This document shows positions 36,056 through 48,110 of a DNA stretch of 64,000 nt, in pieces. Where the stretch lies: NCBI GenBank assembly GCA_961205875.1, contig OY540819.1, positions 4,404,501-4,468,500 of the forward strand. Direction: 5' to 3'. The notes below the pieces were generated by a model. The model did not search any database. It worked only from the letters and a program-made list of their open reading frames with translations, and was not told the DNA's origin. Source of the stretch: Sialis fuliginosa (taxonomy: Eukaryota; Arthropoda; Insecta; Megaloptera; Sialidae). Both the position numbers and the translations under genes were made by a program. Position 1 is the stretch's first letter. The number at the start of each line of letters is the position of its first letter.

Positions 36056-37507
36056 TGACAAAATTTAATATATCATGCTATAAATTAACTTTTGTACGTA
36101 TCCGAGTTGGTATTTCTATGAAAAATTTAATTTTTTCTATGAAAATTCTATGAAAAATGAAATAAAGCCATGAAATTTGACTAAATAATTTTTTTAGTCA
36201 TATTTCATCTAATTTTTCCTTTAAATCACAGGTATTTAAACATTAAAATGCGCTAATATCAAAAAAAATAAAATAGCTTACGTTCACGTCGGGTCACAAT
36301 CATGACCCGATAAATTCAACGCCAATGCACACAAAACATAAAAAATTAAGAAAAATTTGGCAATTACAACGAAAATTATTCACAACTAAAACTTTTAGTT
36401 AAGCTAACTATAATACATAAATAAAACAATATTTTAAATGTTATTTTAAAGAATGGGAAAATAAAACCAGTTTCAGGCATTTTAAATAACCCGATACTCG
36501 AGCACCCATATATTTAAGGAATGAAATCATAATTTCTAAAAATTTACTGTAAAATAGAAAGTATTCAAATATAAATGTAAAAAGTATCAGTACTCCGTAT
36601 AGCTCCCCTTTCCCAAATTCTAAAGCCCCTCCATCACTGGACTTTTAATTCTGAATTTTAATTTTAAAATATTATCCAAAGTATTACTACTCCCTCCCCC
36701 CCTGCTTTTCGACCCTGAAATCATCTAAATAAAAATTTGGTAATGTTATAAACTGTACGTAAAAAAGTAAGGGTGATAAGAAAGTATCATGGCACCTATG
36801 GTAGATAATTTTTGTATGTATATAATGTATACTTGCACACCTGTATTAATAATTTACACTTTAGTGTATCTATTTTGTGTAGGTACATTGTACAGAGTAT
36901 CATATTTAATACTATATATTATGAGCAGGCATTTCAGAAGTTGTTGAAGTATCGTTGTTCCTACGATGTATAATTCAATTTTTACTAACTTTTCTAAGAA
37001 ATGTTACAGTTTGTACATATTTCGCTGTTGCCTTTCATTGTTTGGAATATTTTATTTGTATGATTTAACTTCTCAAACACGTTTAATGTACTTTACAGTA
37101 TTAGAAGAAAAATGTATTGAAGTGGCAGTTTTGTTAAATAGGATGATCAGAAGATAAACTTTATTTATTGTATTGATCTTTTAAAGATGCATTTAATATA
37201 AAAATATGTAAGTAAATACTTTTCATAGAAAGTTTTCATTATTAGAATGTAAGAATTTTTGCCTTTTAACAAAAAAAAATTCACATAAAATGAGATGAGA
37301 TTTATATCATTTATAATATATAAATAACTGGCAGCTCCGTCTCGGCTTCATACGAATTATTATTTTTTAAATATTAATTAAATTATTGAAGATAATATAG
37401 TAAAACCAAGATTATTGACAGGATTTATAAACAATGTAAGTGTCGTCCCGAACTCGTCAAAATTTGTAAAAAATATATGTGTATTTTTGACAAAATATTA
37501 ATCATTT
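36056..37507. other. AT-rich intron segment upstream of the 15.7-kb intron's 5' end
   Basis: This is DIP intron sequence up to the GTAAAT donor. A small C-rich patch at 36595-36715 may be transposon debris. The 63-codon frame at 36966-37157 (+) has no family match. Confidence 0.45.
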
Positions 37508-37509
37508 AC

Positions 37510-37607
37510 CTTATATGCATTCAAATCTTGCACAACACACGCCAAAATAGCCTCTCTTCCAACAGGAACTGTCACATTTGTTATAGGTTCACTGAATTTG
37601 GGTAATT
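37510..37607 (-). CDS. DIP: DIP (Dpr-interacting protein, lachesin-like) exon: N-terminal half of Ig domain 1
   Basis: This exon encodes 32 residues beginning LPKFSEPITNVTVPVG and ending in DLNAYK. It covers the start of a first Ig domain: the entry strand, an NVT N-glycosylation sequon (residues 10-12) and the first disulfide cysteine in ILACVV (residue 23). The acceptor reads TTTTTTGTTACAG and the donor AAG/GTAAAT. The exon starts at phase 1, so the codon G/AA needs a G from an upstream exon, and it ends on a whole codon. The minus-strand frame stays open upstream as a hydrophobic, leader-like stretch. I read that stretch as AT-rich intron and polypyrimidine tract, not a signal peptide. DIPs are extracellular three-Ig neuronal adhesion proteins that bind Dpr partners. 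The member is probably of the eta/theta/iota/zeta group, assigned by resemblance only. The signal-peptide exon was not found. Confidence 0.92.
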
Positions 37608-38639
37608 CTGTAACAAAAAAAATAAACAATAATAGTTTTAAATGATAAACTAGGATAAAAATCATGTAAGTTATAAGTAATTTATTTTTAATAATAAAAA
37701 ATAAAAACAAATCTTATTCAATGAACAATAATAACATAAAGGTTAAATTTATAAAATATTAACCATAGGCATCCACATTAACGGAAAAATTATCTTGTGT
37801 TAAATCGGTATAATTTCTGGAATTTTGTAATTTCTTATAAAAATATTTCTTCATGAACTATTAAATACAGTGTAGAATGCGTAAACTTTATAATTGAACT
37901 TGAAAAAAAATTTTTTCGCTTCTAAATATTTAAAACATTTCTATGACGAAATATTGTAATATAGAAAAAATAAAATATTTCTTTAAAAAATGTTACGTTA
38001 ACAAAACTACTTAAAATATTTCATTTTTAAAGAGCTATTACCAAAATGATTAAGTTCATTTTTACTATGAAATTATTTTCAGGGAACAAAAAATATCATT
38101 TATTTGCTTCAAAAATATAATTGTATTTATAAATAATCATTTTAGGTTCATGATATTTATATAATTTATCTTAATTTGTCAATTTATTTCATTAATATCT
38201 CATACGCGTAAATTTTAATAGAAAAACAAGTAAATTCAAAAATTAAAATATTCATATAATCATCTTAACACTATAATATTATACAATTCCCTAAAAGTCA
38301 ATATCGACGCACCGGTCCCCTCCCCAACCTCAAAAAATTTAAATATAATAAAACCTGTACGTGATCGCATTACACATCGCCAGATTTATATTTCAAATAT
38401 AACGTAACTTAAAATAAGTCTATGCAGTGCCGGGACGTCGTAATTATTCAAATATTCCATAAAACTGTTTAACACAAAAAAATCTAATTACTTCCCTCCC
38501 CGAAAACCCCATCACGAAAAATCAAATAACAAGTATACTAGCAATATCAAAATGCAAGTATTATTAGGCGGGTAAATGCCAATGATACTGCATAGTTATC
38601 GTACAATTTCTTTGAGTTAACTGGCTCTTGCGATCCGTT
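37608..38639. other. AT-rich DNA upstream of the first DIP exon seen
   Basis: The part next to 37608 is intron, because the exon starts mid-codon behind a TTTTTTGTTACAG acceptor. No further exon is recognised. Confidence 0.5.
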
Positions 38640-38800
38640 TAGATTAAAGCTTCAATTGGCGCAACTGTTAGCAGCGTCATAATGCCCCGTTTTCTTTCTT
38701 TCTTCGCTTCGCGGGAAAGGAGCGCTCCCGTCGCCACCACTGCTGCTGACTCCGCCACTTTATCCTAATCTGCTTAACAAATATATTGTAAGTGTGGAAT
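38640..38800. promoter_or_regulatory. GC-rich island 5' of the DIP Ig1 exon
   Basis: A 160-bp complex block including CAATTGGCGCAACTGTTAGC, CTTCGCGGGAAAGGAGCGC and CCGTCGCCACCACTGCTGC. It lies about 1 kb upstream (in gene direction) of the Ig1 exon. The minus strand has short open frames but no signal-peptide-like start. Candidate regulatory DNA or an unrecognised 5' exon; low certainty. Confidence 0.3.
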
Positions 38801-38930
38801 GCTGTATTCCGACAGACCGCTTTAATTTTAAATTAGTCGTTATATAGAAAGAGTATTATTGTTTGCATACACCGTTTCTGATACTACAAACAGGGTTGGT
38901 AAAAATTAATGATAAATTTATGAATTATTT

Positions 38931-39243
38931 TGCATATATTATAAAACGCAACTTCTGTCTGCCTGTCTGTCTGTCTGTTAGTTAGTGGGCTTATCACTCG
39001 AGAACTACTTATCAGATATACATTTTTTTTTAATTCATGGATATCTTCTTTACCCGGGTTTTAGTTTATATTTTGTTATTTTAGATATTATAAGGAATAA
39101 GCAGTCACGATAATAGTTAATCAAGTCGCAATATATAATATAAGGCAGTCAAGAATTGTATAGAATAAAAAGATCTAAAATAAAATAAAAATCCTAAATA
39201 ATATTTCTGTAGTCTACGCGAGCGAAGGCACGGGTACAGCTAG
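38931..39243 (+). mobile_element. Helitron-like element (copy 2, internally deleted)
   Basis: Shares both ends with 119-978: AAACGCAACTTCTGTCTGCC...GTCTGTCTGTTAGTTA and TTATCACTCGAGAACTACTT near the 5' side, and GTCTACGCGAGCGAAGGCAC...CAGCTAGT at the 3' side. The 3' hairpin is decayed. It is about 313 bp against 860 bp in copy 1, so most of the middle is missing. CTAG|T ends at 39243. Confidence 0.7.
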
Positions 39244-39263
39244 TTATCAATAAAAACTATTAA

Positions 39264-39929
39264 CCCTCCGTTGTGTGAAATGGCCGACGCAGGCCATTTT
39301 GATTTTCAAAGGTATATATCTTTTTTTTTCGTTGTCTTATCCAAAAAAGGCAACAATATACCATCATATTCTACGAACTGAAGAGATTTTGAATTTTATG
39401 ACTATATCCGGCTATCAAGTAAAAAAAACTGTTTTTACTCAAAAACATCATATGTGAGGGTAAATGGCCTACGCAGACCACAGGTATTATTATGATTGGC
39501 ATTGTTTGTATTTCTTGGATTTTTTTTTAGGTTTTCTCTGTATAAACTGTATAACTAGTTTTTGTTTTGTTTTTTAGTTTGAATTAGTTAATTATTGAGT
39601 GCGGACGTAAAGTAGAAATTTTTGAATATTATTATTGGCATTGTTTGAATTTTTTGGAGTTTCATTATTGTTTGGCTTGGAACGCGTTTTATATTGTTTT
39701 ACCTCTGTAACTAGTAAAAAAAAAATATGAATTTTTTTTTTAATTTGTTCTCTTATATTCATAGTCACATACAACATTTTTTGATATAGACGACATAAAA
39801 ACCTTTTTACATACACTATTTTCACTCCATCCATAATCTAAAACACGTTTTAATAGCCTTTTCTCATATGCGGCCTGGCCAGGCCATTTCACACAACGAA
39901 GGATACAAAAACTTTCACACAACGGAGGG
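39264..39929. mobile_element. piggyBac-like non-autonomous element with TTAA TSD
   Basis: Both ends read inward CCCTCCGTTGTGTGAAA (17 of 17 identical) and are bounded by TTAA (39260-39263 and 39930-39933). This is the piggyBac hallmark of TTAA target plus CCC-start termini. The subterminal motifs AATGGCCGACGCAGGCCATT and GGCCTGGCCAGGCCATTTC repeat the terminal sequence. An internal segment (GGCATTGTTTG...GTAACTAGT) is roughly duplicated. At 666 bp there is no transposase. It sits 20 bp from the Helitron end. Confidence 0.9.
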
Positions 39930-39933
39930 TTAA

Positions 39934-41479
39934 TATCTTTGATTTGATATACAACTCGTGGTTCAATCTTATTAACAACAATGTTTTTCAACTAAGAGAC
40001 AGTTTAGTCATACAAAAAATTAAATTAAAAGTGGTTATTGAATTCGTAACTACTTCAAACAAGTTATGAAGTACCTAATCGCAATATTAGTCATTTACAA
40101 TCGTATATATTTAATTTTTAACTTATCGTGATTTTTCATTTAAATTATAACATTATCTAAATATAAATAAACCGTGTTATTTCCAACATTTCCTTTGGTT
40201 TTGAAAAAAAAATACTTTTTTTTTAATAAAAAAATAGTAGCTCATTATTCGGTTTAGAATATAGTAAAAACAATGAAACTAATTATGTATAGAGTAGGTA
40301 CACAAATGTCGATTTCCGAACTAACCTAAAATGTGGAATTTCCAAGTAATTCAACGATTTAACATTCTCAATTATATGTACATATATATTTTTTCTTAAA
40401 ATTTTTTTGTTTCTAGTTTTTTATAAAAGAAAATATATTTACCTAAAAGAAAATATGGAAATATTGAAAAATATGAGTAACTACAAAGAAAGCTTTATAT
40501 ATTTATTTTGTAAAAAACAATTCTAAGAAAAATTTTCAAAATAATTGTATATCTCTTCTGAGATTTCCATAAATACATCTTGACATTTTTATTTATGTAT
40601 CACACCAACATATCGTTATAATTGAATAATTCAAAAGGTAAAAAATTACTCATTTTGTAACGAAAATCTGTTTGTATCATTTTATAAAATATTACAGATG
40701 AAATCTAAGTAATTTATACCCAGGAATTGGCAAAAACTGCTTGTAAATAAAACATAATTACTAAAGAAACGCAAAATATAATAACATAAAATAAAATTAA
40801 TTAGATTACAAATCAAATTTATAAACAAAAATACGTAAAGCAGTAAATCCTTTAAAGCAGAAATGAACCAGATGTATTTTGTTAATTTATAATATTAAAA
40901 TTCTGACACACAAATATTAACAAATTAATAATTAATTTTGTGGAAGCTACAATTGTAAACCAACAGACATTTTAAGAAATGAAATTGTACAGAAAAATAT
41001 GAACACTTAACAAATGAGAAACATAAAACAGACTCCTCTACAGAATATATTTCTTGGAAGATAAAGCAATTGGATAAAAATCTTAAGCTATTATAAAAAT
41101 GGTTCTTTTTTATTAATATTAAAATTCTTGTAACATAAATAAAATAATTAGCTTATTTCTCTTTAAATTTTTGTTTGGAGTGGCTTATTTTCATTAAAAC
41201 TTTTAACTTTAGCTATATTTTATTATTTTTGTAGTTTGTTGGGTAGTCATACAAGTAAAGAAAACTACAAGTACCGATGGAAAAATTTCTTAAGTGTTTT
41301 GCATTTAGAATGTCGAAAAGTTTTATTTTACTATATTACAAAAATGTACTTTCTTGGAACGAAAGTTTTTTTAATACCTACTTGATATATTTTTATAATA
41401 TTTTTATTTTATTTTTGGCTACTGATTTATGAAAATAAATTTGAAATATTGGTTTTGAAGGATTCACAGGTCAATTAAT
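39934..41479. other. AT-rich stretch, nothing recognised
   Basis: Low-complexity A/T. No exon, RNA gene or element ends were found. Confidence 0.5.
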
Positions 41480-42200
41480 TTGTATTTTGTTAAAAAAAAC
41501 ATCTGCCAAGTAAATGCACAGTGCTTCCTCGTGCTAAATTCACTAAAACCGATAGTGTTCAGATAAATTGCCTGGCATTGGTTAACCATTTAATTTTTAT
41601 ACAGATTTTACTAAAAAATCTTAGTTCGAAATTTTTCTTAAAACGCACCTGAATATTTTTTCATATATTTTTAATTTTTTGACAATTTCAATCTAAATCT
41701 AAATTTATGCAAATGTCAAAATGACATTTAAAACGTCAAAGTGACATTTAAAACGCCTAAATGACATTTAAAACGTCAAAATGACATTTAATATATCCAA
41801 TCAAATATCAATTAAGAAAAACAAAACACGAATATTTAAAATAAATTGAGATAAATCTTTGTAAGGGAATATTTTACAACAAACGTAGTAGACCCGGTAT
41901 TATAGGAAATTTAATGCTCTACAAAAAATATTCTATAAAATTTTCACGTAACATGTGTCGTTTTTGAGATATCTTGAAAAAATAAATATTTTGGGGTATC
42001 ACCCCTCCCCCTTATACACGATTTTGATGATTTTGAATGGGACCGTCCTCAAACCAAACCCAACCATCCGACCAAGTTTCAATAATATCGGTTCAGTGGT
42101 TCATGAGTTATGCGTGTGACAAGGATTCAGGGGACAGACGGACACACGGACGAACGGACGGACAGACAGACAGACACGGAACGAAAAGTGTTTGTCTTGA
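41480..42200. repeat. Degraded retroelement-like block
   Basis: 41480-41640 is an inverted relative of 32895-33100. 41990-42180 carries ATCACCCCTCCCCC, TCGGTTCAGTGGTTCATGAG and a run of GGACGGACAGACAGACAG. Together these are typical of the 3' or untranslated parts of common insect retroelements or SINEs. No reverse transcriptase frame remains. Confidence 0.5.
41714..41792 (+). repeat. 20-bp tandem repeat, four units
   Basis: GTCAAAATGACATTTAAAAC-type units repeat four times with few changes (GTCAAAGTG, GCCTAAATG variants). Each unit contains the short inverse pair TGTCA/TGACA. Confidence 0.88.
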
Positions 42201-42276
42201 GGATAAATCAATTTAAAATTTTGAAATTGGAGAACATTTTTTTTGTCTCAATCTGAAACGATCACATAGCTTCTCG

Positions 42277-42428
42277 TATCTTCGATATTGCGAGGAAGCA
42301 AAAATGCTATCGTCTTCTTAATTAAAGTTTATGCATACATACTTAATTATTTTAAATAAAAATGCGATAACTGTGGCTTTATATGAAAACAAAAGACGCG
42401 TGAATATCTTCGATATTGCGAGGAAGCA
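42277..42428 (+). repeat. 24-bp direct repeats bracketing the duplicated 100-bp segment
   Basis: TATCTTCGATATTGCGAGGA followed by AGCA occurs at 42277-42300 and again at 42405-42428, a period of 128 bp. Between them lies the segment identical to 33155-33254. The pattern fits either a partial tandem duplication or an insertion with long flanking repeats. Confidence 0.88.
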
Positions 42429-43549
42429 ATTATATATTTAGGTCGGAACCCCAAATCCAAAACACATCATAAGATATTATATAAAGCAATAAGTATTAAC
42501 CATTATAAAACAATCTGTATATAAATGAAAAATTGATCTAAAATGAACACATGCATTACCAGATTGGTAAAAGCTACTATATACTTCAATGTAGCAGTAC
42601 TTGATTTTATTTTCGCAACGTTTTGTAACATTTAAAAACAAAACACGACATTGTGTTAGTTTGCAACAATGGATCGAACTAATCTATTCAATTTATTACT
42701 TCAACAAGATTGCTTCAACACTTTACTATTCGATGTTTACTATCTTAGTTTAGTTAAAAGGGCCATTTCTCTGCTTTACAAACTTTAAACAATATTCTGT
42801 TTCGACAGCAGAAACCACTAATAATGGGAATGTAACGGATGGCGTGTATGGAATGTGAATGAGTAGTTTTAGTGTTTTGTTTAAAAACGTCAATTTATTT
42901 TTTATTTTCGAAAATGTACTTTATTTGATCAAATCTTTTAGTTTTTGTAATAGCCTATTTTGTAGCGACGAAAATAAACACTTTAGAAAAATGATTTTCG
43001 TCGAAAAATATATATATATTCTCAGATAACAAGCTGAAGAAAATATAACTTCCTAACATATATTTCTTTTTTTTACAAATATTTTTATAATGTTTTGATA
43101 TATTATGTTTTTATTGAACGCCACTGGTTTGATTTTTATTAGTCGGTAAGATAGATGTCGTTGTTACCACTTGTGTTATAATTATGGTAATAGAATTGAT
43201 TTCTTTGATGTTTCTGATGGTAATGTTGAAGGTTTTTTTAATGATCATTAATTTCTCTGTCAAGTATGATTGATTAGGTTAGTACGTGATCAATGTACTA
43301 TTAAAACTTTAAACGCAATGTTTATGTTGCAATTTTTAAATTTAAAATATTGAAATTTTAAACTAAATCATAATATTTTAACTTTAAAGATTATGTTTTT
43401 TATGGTACCTATATACTTTTTTATAAACCCTGAAAAAAAAATCACTGCTCTATGTGACGAAACGTTGGGTGAATATATAACAGAGAAAGAAAAGGTCAAG
43501 TTATTCGCTAAGGGTAGTATACCGTAAATATAAAGATTTATCGAAAGAG
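42429..43549. other. AT-rich stretch, nothing recognised
   Basis: No exon or clear element. A slightly more complex patch near 42640-42860 shows no inverted ends. Confidence 0.45.
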
Positions 43550-43855
43550 TCAAATACGGTCAAACTGAATGGCCAGTTATTTTTTAATTATTCATGGTAA
43601 AATGTTCGGAATTCAAATATACATAGCTTATGGGCTCAACGAACTCAGTTAACTTTAACCTACCGTGGAGACAAAAATTAGAATCAAGTTTCATTTGGCT
43701 CCGAAAAATAATTTTCAAAAATGATTTCAGGTATTTGAATTCCTGCCTTTCACCGTGAATAACTTAAAAAAACTGTCCATTTTCGGACCTTGTCGCCATG
43801 GGAACGAGTTACGTACGAGTTACTCATTTTCAGTTTCAGCCAATTTGACTGTTTC
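43550..43855. mobile_element. Foldback MITE of about 300 bp
   Basis: 43567-43622 (CCAGTTATTTTTTAATTATTC, GGAATTCAAATA) is the inverse of 43735-43790 (TATTTGAATTCC, GAATAACTTAAAAAAACTG). The outer parts, GGTCAAACTG at the left and CAATTTGACTGTT at the right, are also inverse. The superfamily and TSD are unresolved. Confidence 0.68.
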
Positions 43856-46749
43856 TGATTTGTATTTATTATATTGGTATATTACTTAAAAAATTAATGA
43901 ACCACTGCTTTTGGTACTTGGTTACTTACAGTTTGGATTTAGGTCGATTTAATTGTTTTTAAGTTACAAAATATGTTTTAATAATAGAACATTTTTTTTC
44001 ACATAAATATTAATAACTTATATATTAAGGATGTATGGTACGTACAGTCTGAGTCAGAAATAATATAAATCTAGATGAAATTAACGATATGAATCAAATT
44101 ATCAATTATTCACTTTAAATGCTTATAAGAAAGTCAAATTGGTTTATATACTACATAAACAATAAAAATACATTTGTTTAAAACCTTATTTCCCATTATT
44201 GACTGTTATTTTAGAATTTTAGCCAAAAAATTAATATTTGTGTTGATAATACGAAAAATTTTTATTCTGAATTCATCTGTCAGATATAAAAACAAAAGAT
44301 GTATTTTATTGTTATAAATGACATAAAGTAAAATATTTTTAATTAACACTATTTAGAACATATGTGGAACATACAAATGTAATGGACATAATAATATTAG
44401 TACTTCATATGCTTCATATATGAAAATATATGTAATAAAAACAAATCATTACATTTCAGTACGCCATTTTTTGTTTTTTTTCAATATTTTTCAGCAATAA
44501 TTATTTTTTTTCTCACAATTTAGTTCTGTATGTGTATAATTTTTTTATGAAACTTGTTGCTAAATATGTAAGTGACGTTTTGTGAAAATTTCAGATTTTT
44601 TATTAGACTTTAACCGTAAATATACCATTCTGCCATAAGAGCCCATGTTAATTTATAAAAATAATAACTTTGAAACTATGTTGTAAAACCTTTTGAAATT
44701 TTATGTGGGTACTTATGATTTATAAAGGAGTAACTTCTCCAAATTTCAACTATTTCTCGTTGAAATTAGATACCTGCCATACATCCTTAATAACATTTTT
44801 AATCATACCTATACTTTTCTTTATTCTAATCTATAAATGGCTCATTGAATTTCTAAATTTCTCAGAAACAAAACAACTCAATTCCGTTGTGAATAATTGA
44901 CTAGACATTACAAAAATAGCTCCACATTGATAATATCCAAAACACACTACAATAGCCGTGAACTTTAAACATCCCCAACATAACCTAAAATGTCACCAAT
45001 ATCAAACATTAATAAACTAAGATTAAATTATAAAGTGAACCGTATTCTATTGTCTGTATTGTTTACCAAGCCCTGTTAATATATACACATTAACTCATAA
45101 ATATGTATTTGTATACTTAAAGTCTCTCGAAGTCGGTTTTGGAATCATTGCATGAATAAATCAAGTCTGGTTTGAAATATTGATTAAATGAAATGGCCCT
45201 GTAGGGTTCGATGCAATGCTGCTGGAGATCAGGCGTGCGGTAAAAGATTTATTTGAGGGTCACTTTTTAATTTATATTGCTAACTTCAATTTATTTAAAT
45301 TGAATGGATTTTTTTAGTTTTTTATGGTTTATTTTTACTACACTAAAATATTTGTTTTATTCAAATGGCTCAGTTGCCAAGACTATTAAATTTTAATCTA
45401 TAATCAAAAAACATAAATTAGAACAATAAAATTGTTATACCTTACAAAAAATATTTATTAAAATAATTTTTTAAGAGATTATTAAATTCAAGTTATGGTA
45501 AAATAAATTAATAAAATTAATATTTTAATCTTTAATTTTATTCACCACATATATTTGAAAATATAATAAGTAACAATGAAGTTATTGAATTTAATTTTGA
45601 GTAAATTTTATTATTTAAACATATTCTTGACTAAAACTAAAATCACATATCATAAGAACTTAATATATTCTTGGAAATTTATGCATTAATATTTATTACT
45701 AAATAAACATAGATAATAGAAATATCCATAGTGCAATGATATACTTAAAATGTAATTCAAGTAACGGTTTATACATATTAAAATTGTGTAGACGGAAAAT
45801 GCAGAATAACAGCGCGCATGTTTTCCAGTTTTCCATGCATAGATTTAAATATTATGATTTTATTTTTAATCTTAGACGATCTCAAAAAACACTAGACTAA
45901 TTTTGATTAATCTTTAACTAAATTATTCTATGGGACCCCGGAAGTAAAATTTTCAATCACGTTATTTATCAAAGATAATGGTGTATGCTATATTTAAAAA
46001 AAATTGGAGTCTGTAGGATCGCGCCAAGCTGACATATTAACTATTCAACTTATTTATTAAATTATCAATTTTAATTTCTTAATAATAGCCGAAGGCGGTC
46101 TCGACGGTCTTCGGGCATTAGATAATCAAAGAGATGGGTAGTGAGCAGTGAAAGGAATGTTGAAAAATGGAACCACAATCTATATATCTTTAATAGCTAA
46201 CTCACTTCTGACATTTCTTTAGATATTATAATTATTTAATGCAATAAATAGTAGGTATATTTCATTCCAATATCATTCATTTCTTTATTTTGCAAAACCA
46301 TAATAATTAATTATTACTATTTACATGAGTTATTTTTAAATATTCAATTAAAAAATATCTCGTATTATAGGTATAGTGCTATATATTTTGCATTGTACTA
46401 CTGCTTTGTGTTTAGATGCATTAATTAATTTAACTATTCAGATATGCTAGATTATTTGATGCAAATGATGGCTTTGATCTTTCAGCGAATGACGACGGTA
46501 ATAATACACGCGCGATAGGTTTTTGTCGTGTAATTTTGACGATTAGTTCTAATTATGTATTAGTGATACTTATTTTTAACTATTTGAGATAAAGGAGAAT
46601 TAAAGAAATAATTCTTGAGTCGTATTTTTCAAGATTAATCAAAATAAATATAAAACTATTGTGGTTTAATAAAATTTAATATTTGAAACTAAGATTAACG
46701 CCGAAAGCTACGTTAAAAGTTAATATACTTATATTAAGATTTCATGGAT
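43856..46749. other. Long AT-rich stretch, nothing recognised
   Basis: No supported feature. Patches at about 45180-45260 and 46085-46115 (a CCGAAG...CTTCGG dyad) are slightly GC-richer but too short to interpret. Confidence 0.45.
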
Positions 46750-46845
46750 GACTGCTGGGAGTAGAAAGTACCCTGGAGCGATCATGGTAGGAGTCACGAG
46801 ATTAACTCAGAGGTAAGCTTCTGGGTTCAAACGATAGGTACTAAT
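46750..46845 (+). repeat. Possible tRNA-derived SINE fragment
   Basis: TTAACTCAGAGGTAAGC resembles an A box and TGGGTTCAAACGA a B box of an RNA polymerase III promoter, but the spacing is far too short for an intact tRNA promoter and no cloverleaf folds. Called only as a weak SINE-like fragment. Confidence 0.25.
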
Positions 46846-47784
46846 ATTTATACTTACTTTATAGTATGGCCTGCATACAGCCATGTTTACGATTAAGATA
46901 ATTATATTTTCGATAATAAGCTAAGAATTGCATGTGATTTACACTCAATTTTAACCACAAGATCAATTAATAATTTCATTTAAAACGTATCGTGTTAAAT
47001 AATACTTTTAAAAATGCGACTTTTATTGACAACTCAAATTATAAACACAATTGATATACAGTTGATATTTATAGATTATTTTCCCTCAGACCATAAATTT
47101 CCGTTTTAAACAACCATAAAATTATCGACATTTATGCAAATAGTCAAATCACAGCCCACTGTGTTACGAATTATTAATTTTAATAAAAGTTTGATAAAAT
47201 AATCATTAACATAATAAAAACTTTTAATGTCGACATTACCATTGTAGTACAATATAATAAAAAATAAAACACGGTAGAAATTTCACCAACAATAACACAT
47301 AATGTAAACAGTAAGCAAGCAAAGCAGTTATACAGGTCTGTCTCCAAATCTTTTAATTATTTTTGTATAATTAATTTTTTGAAAATATTTTTTTAGTTCT
47401 TTAATATTAAGTTTTACGTAAAATTTTATTTCAGTTGGTAAGACAAAAATAAATATATTTGTAAAAATAATTTTTGTAAGTAAATTGACAATTAACAAAA
47501 TACTACAGTTATTTTCAAATATCGTTTTTTACCACACTGTTTTTCAAAGTAAATTATTATTTTATAATTTTTACAAAATTAAAAATTTTGGGGTCGCAGA
47601 ATATTTGAATTATTTTCAACAAGACTCATTTATAATAACTTATTATAATTTAAATGATCAGTACTATTTGTCAAGTCTATAGGCTCTATTGTACAATGTA
47701 AATATTGTGAGCTTTATAGAGGAAATGTAACTAATTTTGATAGTATTTAGAATTATTGTCTGTATTTTTTTTGTTCAAAGTATA
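46846..47784. other. AT-rich stretch, nothing recognised
   Basis: No coding exon or element ends. A 65-codon plus-strand frame (47485-47682) is AT-driven. Confidence 0.5.
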
Positions 47785-48110
47785 TGTCCGGTATTATAAA
47801 GGAGATAGCAAAATTTGTTATCTAGCAATTACTTTCAAATGGGGTATTAATTCTGTACTAGTATCTATGGATTAGCTATGGAATTTAGAGCAGTGACACT
47901 TCAACTAATTGTAACACAATTGGCATCTTTCACCTTACAAAATAATTTTCATAACATCACCACTGTTTTAATACTGTTGGTGTTTACCTACAACGCGTGC
48001 ACGAAACTTGTCAAAGTCATTAACATACTCCAAAAAAACTGTCATATAAGTTTGATATCTCAGTTGAAAGTGCTTGCTAGCTAGCAAATTTTGCATTATA
48101 ATACCGGACA
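47785..48110. mobile_element. MITE with TGTCCGGTATTATAA ends
   Basis: The ends TGTCCGGTATTATAA and, inverted, TTATAATACCGGACA are perfect. The next 35 bases also pair (GCAAAATTTG with CAAATTTTGC, then GCTAGC, then ACTTTCAA with TTGAAAGT). The length is 326 bp. The apparent 68-codon frame inside (47878-48084) is not a gene. The TSD is unclear. Confidence 0.78.

Larger units (their letters stand above)
21855..37509 (-). other. 15.7-kb intron splitting DIP Ig domain 1
   Basis: A phase-0 intron lies between the two Ig1 exons, with GT at 37509-37508 and AG at 21856-21855. It interrupts the Ig fold between the first cysteine strand and the core tryptophan, a usual intron site in this family as I remember it. 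It carries a Tigger/pogo relic, a Helitron on the minus strand, several MITEs, a GC-rich candidate enhancer near 24.4 kb and a TATA-containing block near 30.6 kb. No open frame inside it has recognisable homology or coding character. The size and the islands suggest regulatory content, which is inference. Confidence 0.9.

Noticed and set aside
37611..37710. In-frame hydrophobic stretch upstream of the Ig1 exon that looks like a signal peptide
   Set aside because: It is encoded by the AT-rich intron and polypyrimidine tract before a good TTTTTTGTTACAG acceptor, and the exon begins mid-codon as in other DIP genes.
38715..38760. Minus-strand WRRE-like codons suggesting an Ig2 exon
   Set aside because: It lies 5' of the Ig1 exon, so the order is wrong, and the surrounding residues do not fit an Ig domain.
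39592..39991. Overlapping minus-strand frames of 80-83 codons as a piggyBac transposase remnant
   Set aside because: They show no DDD or zinc-binding motif and one runs beyond the element's end.
46750..46845. Intact tRNA gene
   Set aside because: A- and B-box-like words are too close together and no cloverleaf can be formed.
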